In this document: piece by piece, positions 58,506 to 64,000 of the stretch
How positions within the stretch are numbered: position 1 is the first letter of the stretch
How the letters are laid out: every line of letters starts with the position of its first letter
DNA from: an uncultured Lachnospiraceae bacterium
GTDB lineage: Bacteria > Bacillota > Clostridia > Lachnospirales > Lachnospiraceae
Direction: 5' to 3'
Assembly: GCA_902781455.1 (NCBI GenBank)
Contig: CACZJF010000001.1
Location: forward strand, 186,001-250,000
DNA length: 64,000 nucleotides
Notes under the pieces: generated by a model
Seen by the model: the letters and a program-made list of their open reading frames with translations, nothing else
What the model was told of the DNA's origin: nothing
The model's database searches: none
Made by a program: the position numbers and the translations under genes

Positions 58506-59990
58506 CTAAAACTCGTCTGACGGGTTGTATACCGTGACCTTCGTGCCCTCCCCATAGGTGCTGTCGATCCGGATGGTATACTTTTCCCCGAAATTCAGGC
58601 GGAGCCGTTCGGCGGCATTCGCGATTCCGAATCCGGTATTGTCTTCAGAAGGCTGACGGCTGCCGCTCACAAGCTCTCTGACCTTCTGCAGGTCTTCCTC
58701 CTTCATGCCGATCCCGTTGTCGGCCACCTGGATGCATACATACTCGTCCTGGGGCCAGGCCGTGATGGTCAGAAGGCCCATTCCTCTTTTATTCTTGATC
58801 CCGTGATAGAGCGCATTTTCCACAAGAGGCTGCAGCGTCATCTTGATCACGGAAACATTCATCAGATTCTCCGGGACATGGATTTCATAGGAAAGAATAT
58901 CCTGATAGCGGAACTTCTGGATCTGAAGATAGGCTTCTACGTGAGAGATTTCCTCGCTGAGCGGGATAATGTCTCTTCCGCCGGATAATGTCGTGCGGAA
59001 GAACCTGGACAGTGCCATGACAAGTTCCTGCACATCTTCCTTTCGCCCGGCTTCGGACAGCCAGAGAATATTGTCAAGGGTGTTATAGAGAAAATGCGGA
59101 TTGATCTGCGCCTGCAGAAGCTTCTGCTCCATGTTGCGGTTATAGATCTGTTCTTCCTTGATGTCAGCGACCAGTACCGTGACCTGCTCGGCCATCCGGT
59201 TGAAACTGTCACCGACGATAGAAAGCTCATTGCCTGACGCAATGTGGATCCTTGTGTCAAAATGCCCCTGCCCGATCTCTTCCGCGCCGTCACACAGCAT
59301 ATGGACAGGACGCGTAATGCTCCTGGTAATCAGCACAACAGCCACTGCACTGATCGACAGCACGAGGATCAGAATCACGACGGCAATTCTGACCAGCTTC
59401 TGCCGCTTCTCCACCGTCTGTTCGCGGATCTCGCCCATGCTTTTTGTCTCATAGGAGATGTACTCCGTAATTCTTTCCTGAATCAGTTCCGTGATGATCC
59501 GGATATCTGTCTCCAGGCGCTCCATGTTCTCCTCATAGCTTCCGGTCTGCTTGACAGTGTCGTCAATATCGTCCACATGCCTGCGAAGTGTTTTAAGAAG
59601 CTTTCCAAGTCTGGAGGCAGCCTGCGCAGCCTCCGGAGAGGATGAGCTTTTCTCAAGCATCGTAAAGCTGGCTTCCGCCTGGTCGATCATGGTATCAGGA
59701 TTCGTCATGCTGACAACCGGGCCGACCTCATTTTTCCCTAAAGAGCGGGCGATCATCTGATACATGACAGAGTCCATATCCTCTTTGAAATGAATGTTGT
59801 AGACATTCGCCCTTGTCACATTCTGCGCAATGGAATCGTAGGATTCGCCGACACCGCCTAGCATGACCAGAAGAAAGACAGACAAAAACAGGAATGGGAT
59901 AAAAATCATTCCTGTCATAATCGCCAGCTGTCCGGTCAGGTTCATGTTCTCGATCTGAGCGGACAGCTTCTGAAAAGCTCTCTTTATCAT
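58506..59990 (-). CDS. YesM/LytS-type sensor histidine kinase
   Basis: 494 residues. Membrane helices at ~22-46 and 201-222 bracket an extracellular helical domain; HAMP at ~223-275; His_kinase with QINPHFLYNTLDN (phospho-His299); HATPase with GIGMKEEDL and NTGFGIANAAERL. It begins 4 bp after the response-regulator gene. Proximity to ytfQ and a second binding protein suggests sugar sensing. Confidence 0.92.
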   Translation of the reverse strand: MIKRAFQKLSAQIENMNLTGQLAIMTGMIFIPFLFLSVFLLVMLGGVGESYDSIAQNVTRANVYNIHFKEDMDSVMYQMIARSLGKNEVGPVVSMTNPDTMIDQAEASFTMLEKSSSSPEAAQAASRLGKLLKTLRRHVDDIDDTVKQTGSYEENMERLETDIRIITELIQERITEYISYETKSMGEIREQTVEKRQKLVRIAVVILILVLSISAVAVVLITRSITRPVHMLCDGAEEIGQGHFDTRIHIASGNELSIVGDSFNRMAEQVTVLVADIKEEQIYNRNMEQKLLQAQINPHFLYNTLDNILWLSEAGRKEDVQELVMALSRFFRTTLSGGRDIIPLSEEISHVEAYLQIQKFRYQDILSYEIHVPENLMNVSVIKMTLQPLVENALYHGIKNKRGMGLLTITAWPQDEYVCIQVADNGIGMKEEDLQKVRELVSGSRQPSEDNTGFGIANAAERLRLNFGEKYTIRIDSTYGEGTKVTVYNPSDEF

Positions 59991-59993
59991 AGC

Positions 59994-61667
59994 TTATTCC
60001 TGCCCCTGGCTGGACATCCGGTATTCTCTCGGTGTCATGCCCTGCATCTTCTTGAATGTGGAACTGAAGTAATGCGGATCCCTGTAGCCGACTCTGTACG
60101 CAACCTCGGAGCTGCGCATCTGCGTTGTCCTGAGCAGTTCCTTCGCCTTCTCCATCCGCTTTCCGATCAGGTATTCGATAAAGGTGGTTCCCATTTCCTG
60201 GGAAAAGATGGAAGAAAAATGATTCGGGCTCATGCCGACCCGCTGCGCGACACGGTTCAGAGAGATCTCCTCGCTGTCATAGTTCTCATCGATATATGCG
60301 ACGGCCTCCCTGAGGATCTTTCCATATCGCTTTTCCGTATTGTGATCTCTCAGAAGAATCAGTTCCTTGAGATACAGCGCAAGATAGTTTCTGATCTCAT
60401 CGACTGTCACATGATTCTTCAGAAGTGAATTGATATCACCGCATTTTTCATCCACCTCATCCACTCTCCTGCCCAGTCCCCGCAGGAAACGCACCATCGT
60501 AAAGTACATGTCCATGGAAAGATAGGTCAGAAACAGTCTGGATTTCAGGTTGTTTTCTCCGATCGACCGGAAGACACCTTCCAGAAACGGCTCCGCCTCC
60601 TCCAGCGTACCGGTCCGCAGGAAGTTTTCGAGCATCTCCCTGGAGCTGTCATCTGTGACAGCCCTGGACAGATCAAGTGCCGGACCGTCGCCTGCAGATC
60701 CGGGAGAAGCAGCGTCCGCCTGGTCCGCAGTCAGACGTGTGCTGTACAGGTCCGCTCTCACGCTGTCGCTCTCCGCCGACGTCACCACACGGTTCAGCTG
60801 CGTGATAAACCGGCACGAGAACGCTTTATTCGCCGAATAATATGCTTTCCCGATATCACTGATCCTGCCTACGGTCTCCCCTGCTCCGATAAACCAGGTA
60901 TGATCCGTTTCCTGCCCGACAGTCTCTTTCAGCCGGCGGATCAGCTGATCCTTTGTACTGTCCAGTTCCTCTTTCGAATTCGCCATCCCGATCATGGCAA
61001 ATCCATTTTCATTCCGGTCAAAAAAGATCCATCCGGGAATCTGTTCCGGGATCTCCGAAAGCGCGCTGCGCAGGTCTTCGGAAGGCATCGCGTTGTCCTT
61101 CCCGCGAACGGTCATCAGCATCACTGCATAATACCGGGCAGAGATGGGAATGCCAAGATGATCGGACATTGCCAGGATCTCTTTCAGCGGGCGGTCGTTC
61201 GTCACCAGTGCGCGGAACAGCAGATTCTTCTCTGCGTCCTTCTGTTCCCTTGCCAGCTCATCGCTCCACACGCTGCCCTGCTGCGATCGCTCCTTTTCGA
61301 TCTTATCCTGTACACGCCGGATGCACTCCAGGAGTTTTCCCGGCGGCAGAGGTTTGAGCAGGTAATCTGTCACGCCGAGTGACACCGCCTGCTGGGCATA
61401 GGAAAATTCATCGTATCCGGAGAGGATGATAATCGATGTGTCAGGAAGCTCCTTTCTGACAAGCGCAGAAAGCTCCAGCCCGTCCATGAAAGGCATCTTG
61501 ATGTCTGTCAGCACGATGTCAGGCTTTGTTTCCAGAATCATGGGCCAGGCCAGTTCACCGTCGCTTGCCTCACCGACGAATTCGATGTCTTCCTTTTCCC
61601 AGTTGATCTGTTTTTTGATGCCGTCGCGCATGACGATTTCGTCTTCGACAAGGAATAGTTTGATCAT
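59994..61667 (-). CDS. Response regulator with AraC-type DNA-binding domain
   Basis: 557 residues. Receiver domain 1-~120 with acidic pocket E8/D9, phospho-acceptor D55 (LTDIKMP) and K105 region (LLKPLPP); a long middle segment (~150-420); C-terminal AraC helix-turn-helix pair (~455-555; ISLNRVAQRVGMSPNHFSSIFSQEMG, SSEVAYRVGYRDPHYFSSTFKKMQGMTPREYR). Partner of the kinase 4 bp downstream. No good ribosome-binding site; it may be coupled to azlD, 9 bp upstream. Confidence 0.92.
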   Translation of the reverse strand: MIKLFLVEDEIVMRDGIKKQINWEKEDIEFVGEASDGELAWPMILETKPDIVLTDIKMPFMDGLELSALVRKELPDTSIIILSGYDEFSYAQQAVSLGVTDYLLKPLPPGKLLECIRRVQDKIEKERSQQGSVWSDELAREQKDAEKNLLFRALVTNDRPLKEILAMSDHLGIPISARYYAVMLMTVRGKDNAMPSEDLRSALSEIPEQIPGWIFFDRNENGFAMIGMANSKEELDSTKDQLIRRLKETVGQETDHTWFIGAGETVGRISDIGKAYYSANKAFSCRFITQLNRVVTSAESDSVRADLYSTRLTADQADAASPGSAGDGPALDLSRAVTDDSSREMLENFLRTGTLEEAEPFLEGVFRSIGENNLKSRLFLTYLSMDMYFTMVRFLRGLGRRVDEVDEKCGDINSLLKNHVTVDEIRNYLALYLKELILLRDHNTEKRYGKILREAVAYIDENYDSEEISLNRVAQRVGMSPNHFSSIFSQEMGTTFIEYLIGKRMEKAKELLRTTQMRSSEVAYRVGYRDPHYFSSTFKKMQGMTPREYRMSSQGQE

Positions 61668-61676
61668 GGTTTTTAT

Positions 61677-61985
61677 CTAGATAATAAAAAATTCCGAAAT
61701 CAGAACCACCACGCAGCACAGGCTTGCGACCTGCAGCAGGCTGCGGCCGAACCATGCGGCGAGGATGCCAGCGGCGAGGGCGAGGATGCCTGAGACAGGC
61801 GTCTGTGTGGATTCGATGATTGCGGGAAATGTCATCACCGCAAGGGTGACATACGGTACATAGTACAGAAAGGATCTCAGGAAAGGAGAACGGATCTTTC
61901 TGCGGATCAGGGTGACAGGCAGTGCGCGGATCAGATAGGTCACCGCAAACATAACCAGAATATAGAGATTGATGTTTTTGCTCAT
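61677..61985 (-). CDS. azlD: AzlD-type branched-chain amino acid transport protein
   Basis: 102 residues with three or four membrane helices: VTYLIRALPVTLIRRKIRSPFLRSFLYYVPYVTLAVMTFPAI is the family core. It works with AzlC as an exporter of branched-chain amino acids or analogues. 28 bp after azlC. Confidence 0.88.
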   Translation of the reverse strand: MSKNINLYILVMFAVTYLIRALPVTLIRRKIRSPFLRSFLYYVPYVTLAVMTFPAIIESTQTPVSGILALAAGILAAWFGRSLLQVASLCCVVVLISEFFII

Positions 61986-62013
61986 ATCATCTGTCCTTAT
62001 CAGCTGCTGTCAG

Positions 62014-62757
62014 TCACACATTTTGTTCAAGTGGTTCTTCGTCTTCCTCCTCCGGATGCGGAAACAGAATCGCCGCGCAGGCAGACAAAAGAATGGTCAG
62101 AAGGATGATCCGGTTTCCTGTGGACAGAAGATTCAGATATGGAAGCCTGGAGGCGGCAAAGCTTGCGGCGAAGCTTATGATGACAAGCACCAGGATAATC
62201 CGGTCTTTCCTGGCCGGAGGTATGATCACCGCAAGGAACATGCCAAAAAGGGCAACGCTCAGAGCGCTCACCAGACGGACAGGCATCAGGTTGCCGACGA
62301 GTATGCCAAGCGCGGTTCCGATTGCCCACAGCGGTGCGGCGACCGTACCTGCGCCATAGGTGTAGAAGGGATTCAGGTTCCCCTTCTGCCACATCTCGAT
62401 CGCGAAGATCTCATCCGTGATAAAGTATGCCACCCCGAAGCGGTGGACCGGCCTGATCTTTTCAGACAGCTTCTGGCTGACCGCTGTGCTCATCAGCAGA
62501 TAGCGGGCATTGATAATCAGAGTGATCAGCACCATCTCAAACATGGGAGATGCTGCGGCGATCACGGTGAATCCCGCGTATTCTCCGGCAGAAGCCAGAC
62601 AAAGAATACTCGCGATAAAACCCTGCACGGGGCTCAGCCCGGCATCCCGCGCTGCCACACCAAGCGCGAAGGCCACTGCGAAGTATCCCAGCCCGATGGG
62701 TACGCCGTCTTTCATTCCTTCACGGAATGCTTCCTGATTGCTTCTCATCTTTCTCAC
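62014..62757 (-). CDS. azlC: AzlC-type branched-chain amino acid permease
   Basis: 247 residues; GTG start at 62757 overlapping larB by 4 nt. FREGMKDGVPIGLGYFAVAFALGVAARDAGLSPVQGF is the AzlC opening, and several helices follow. Partner of AzlD just downstream. Confidence 0.9.
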   Translation of the reverse strand: MRKMRSNQEAFREGMKDGVPIGLGYFAVAFALGVAARDAGLSPVQGFIASILCLASAGEYAGFTVIAAASPMFEMVLITLIINARYLLMSTAVSQKLSEKIRPVHRFGVAYFITDEIFAIEMWQKGNLNPFYTYGAGTVAAPLWAIGTALGILVGNLMPVRLVSALSVALFGMFLAVIIPPARKDRIILVLVIISFAASFAASRLPYLNLLSTGNRIILLTILLSACAAILFPHPEEEDEEPLEQNV

Positions 62758-63521
62758 TTCCGGTTTATCATGGCTGCCTGGTACCCTGCGCCGAATCCAT
62801 TGTCGATGTTGACGACCGACACACCGCTGGCACAGGAATTGAGCATCGCAAGAAGGGCACTCACACCGCCGAAGCCTGCGCCGTATCCGACCGAGGTCGG
62901 CACAGCGATCACCGGACAGTCTGCCAGTCCTGCTATGACACTGGGCAGAGCGCCTTCCATGCCGGCAACCGCGATGATAACGGTTGCGCTCATGATTTCA
63001 TCCAGATGGGACAAAAGCCTGTGAAGTCCGGAGACGCCCACATCAGTCAGACGCACAACCTTGTTTCCCAAAGCCTGGGCCGTCAGGGCCGCTTCCTCAC
63101 TGACCGGCAGATCTGACGTTCCGCCGGAAGCCACCACGATGGTGCCCCGTCCGGCCGGTTCCGGAACCGGGCCGATGATAGCAAGCCTGGGAATCTCGTG
63201 ATACTGAAAGAACGGCTTTTCCACAGCAAGCCCCAGGCCCTTCCCGATATACGATGCCTTTTCTTCAGAAAGTCTGGTAATCAGGATGGTCTTTACGCCG
63301 CTTTCGAGCATCTTCTTGGTGATTCCGAGAATCTGATCCTTCCGCTTTCCTTCCCCGTAGATCACCTCCGCAAACCCCTGACGGAGCTGGCGGTGATTGT
63401 CTATCATGGCATACCCCAGATCCGTGTAGGGTTCCTCACGGATTTTAAGCACCGCGTCATCCAGGCTGAGCTCTCCATTCTGAACCAGCGCAAGTATTTT
63501 TCTCAGATAAGACTGCTCCAT
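62754..63521 (-). CDS. larB: Nickel pincer cofactor biosynthesis protein LarB
   Basis: 255 residues from ATG at 63521 (AAAGGATTTCAT). The AIRC/PurE-like C-terminal domain has VVASGGTSDLPVSEEAALTAQALG near residue 125 and VAGMEGALPSVIAGLADCPVIAVPTSVGYG near 180. LarB carboxylates and hydrolyses NaAD in making the nickel pincer cofactor of lactate racemase-type enzymes. LarC and LarE are not in the window; azlCD follow directly, which is unusual company. Confidence 0.9.
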   Translation of the reverse strand: MEQSYLRKILALVQNGELSLDDAVLKIREEPYTDLGYAMIDNHRQLRQGFAEVIYGEGKRKDQILGITKKMLESGVKTILITRLSEEKASYIGKGLGLAVEKPFFQYHEIPRLAIIGPVPEPAGRGTIVVASGGTSDLPVSEEAALTAQALGNKVVRLTDVGVSGLHRLLSHLDEIMSATVIIAVAGMEGALPSVIAGLADCPVIAVPTSVGYGAGFGGVSALLAMLNSCASGVSVVNIDNGFGAGYQAAMINRK

Positions 63522-63562
63522 ATGAAATCCTTTACTTATGCATGCTGTGAAACAGAAACGTC

Positions 63563-63627
63563 CAGCGCCCCTTCCCTCCACTTACAAGCAAGCTTGCGTG
63601 GAGGTCAGGCCTTTGGCGCTGTAATCA
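63563..63627. repeat. Short copy of the leuS-obgE repeat, hairpin after ddh
   Basis: Nested stems CAGCGCC/GGCGCTG (63563-63569, 63615-63621) and CCTCCAC/GTGGAGG enclose CAAGCAAGCTTGC. The right ~50 bp match 9613-9665 with few changes, and, as there, the repeat lies just past a stop codon (ddh at 63633). It could act as a transcript end or be a truncated mobile unit. Confidence 0.65.
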
Positions 63628-63632
63628 TCATA

Positions 63633-64000
63633 TTATAAATAATGCGCTCTCAGCCATTCGTCTGTCTGCGGGCTGAGATACTTCGGCGCGATATCGAACA
63701 TCGTCCTTGCGCCGGTCTGGCCTTCCTTGTTCATGCGGTACGCCGCCCGCGCGACAGCCGCGATGACACTTCCGGTGAATTCCGGGTTGGAATCCAGCTT
63801 CAGGCTGTACTCAATGACATGCTTTTTGTCTCCGGTCCGTCCGGAATACATAACCACGCCGCCGTGCGGAAGCTCACTGTGATTTGCTTTCATCTCTTCC
63901 GCGGAAATGAACTCCACGCTCGTATCATAGTCCGCGAAGTAGTTCGGCATCTCCTTAATCTCTTTCTCGATTCTCGCAAGATCAGCGCCTTCTTCAGCGA
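63633..64000 (-). CDS. ddh: meso-Diaminopimelate D-dehydrogenase (C-terminal part, 5' end outside window)
   Basis: The last ~122 residues are visible, in frame to the right edge (AEEGADLARIEKEIKEMPNYFADYDTSVEFIS... at the start of what is seen). HGGVVMYSGRTGDKKHVIEYSLKLDSNPEFTGSVIAAVARAAYRMNKEGQTGARTMFDIAPKYLSP is typical of the Ddh family. It makes meso-diaminopimelate in one step from tetrahydrodipicolinate for lysine and peptidoglycan. The internal ATG at 63950 is not the start. Confidence 0.88.
   Translation of the reverse strand, partial: AEEGADLARIEKEIKEMPNYFADYDTSVEFISAEEMKANHSELPHGGVVMYSGRTGDKKHVIEYSLKLDSNPEFTGSVIAAVARAAYRMNKEGQTGARTMFDIAPKYLSPQTDEWLRAHYL

Overview
The window looks like a chromosomal segment of a Gram-positive clostridial bacterium (Bacillota, most like Lachnospiraceae). 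Reasons: an L27 precursor with the LQFFA pre-sequence beside its protease Prp, RemA (DUF370), a clostridial-type RqcH, strong AGGAGG ribosome-binding sites, Ig-like/BspA-like secreted proteins, a YesM/AraC-type two-component pair, and the order radical-SAM/DUF2344/RNase G near rplU-prp-rpmA-obgE. Nearly everything is on the minus strand; only rqcH, putP and one Ig-like protein are on the plus strand.

Layout. 0-5 kb: housekeeping operon yicC-remA-gmk-rpoZ-rimO-pgsA, the last fused to a long Ala/Glu helical extension. 5-12.2 kb: rqcH, leuS, and rplU-prp-rpmA-obgE, with structured repeats in the gaps. 12.4-36.2 kb: an accessory island lying between rplU and rng, which in many clostridia are adjacent. 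It encodes two probably active Ser/Thr kinases, one pseudokinase, three PP2C phosphatases, four FHA proteins plus one kinase-FHA fusion, two von Willebrand A proteins (one with a C-type lectin domain), BspA-like ectodomains, small membrane proteins and a few enzymes. 36.2-40.6 kb: RNase G, DUF2344 and radical-SAM genes plus a 35-residue basic peptide. 40.7-46.5 kb: XdhD/YgfM purine hydroxylase-like pair and PutP. 46.5-52.2 kb: tRNA-Pro, HD protein, DUF1846 protein, nucleotidyltransferase, Ig-like secreted protein. 52.3-61.7 kb: YtfQRT-YjfF sugar ABC operon with a second binding protein and a two-component system. 61.7-64 kb: AzlDC, LarB and the C-terminal part of diaminopimelate dehydrogenase.

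The main discovery candidate is the island. Five of its transcription units are preceded by the same 18-bp dyad-like site (minus-strand consensus TGnAACCTG-n4-TTACA), and in all five a TAnnnT -10-like hexamer begins exactly 20 bp after the site. This centres the site near -41.5, the position of class II activators. It argues that the kinases, phosphatases, FHA readers, VWA/lectin proteins and small membrane proteins form one co-regulated phospho-signalling system, with the sensing ectodomains outside and the FHA/PP2C/kinase parts inside. The regulator is not in the window.

Other notable items: two copies of a 68-72 bp hairpin whose only stem irregularity is a G.U pair on minus-strand RNA in both; a 271-bp element with inverted ends between leuS and obgE whose right end recurs at 63.6 kb; and tandem 22-bp repeats upstream of ytfQ that suit an AraC-type regulator.
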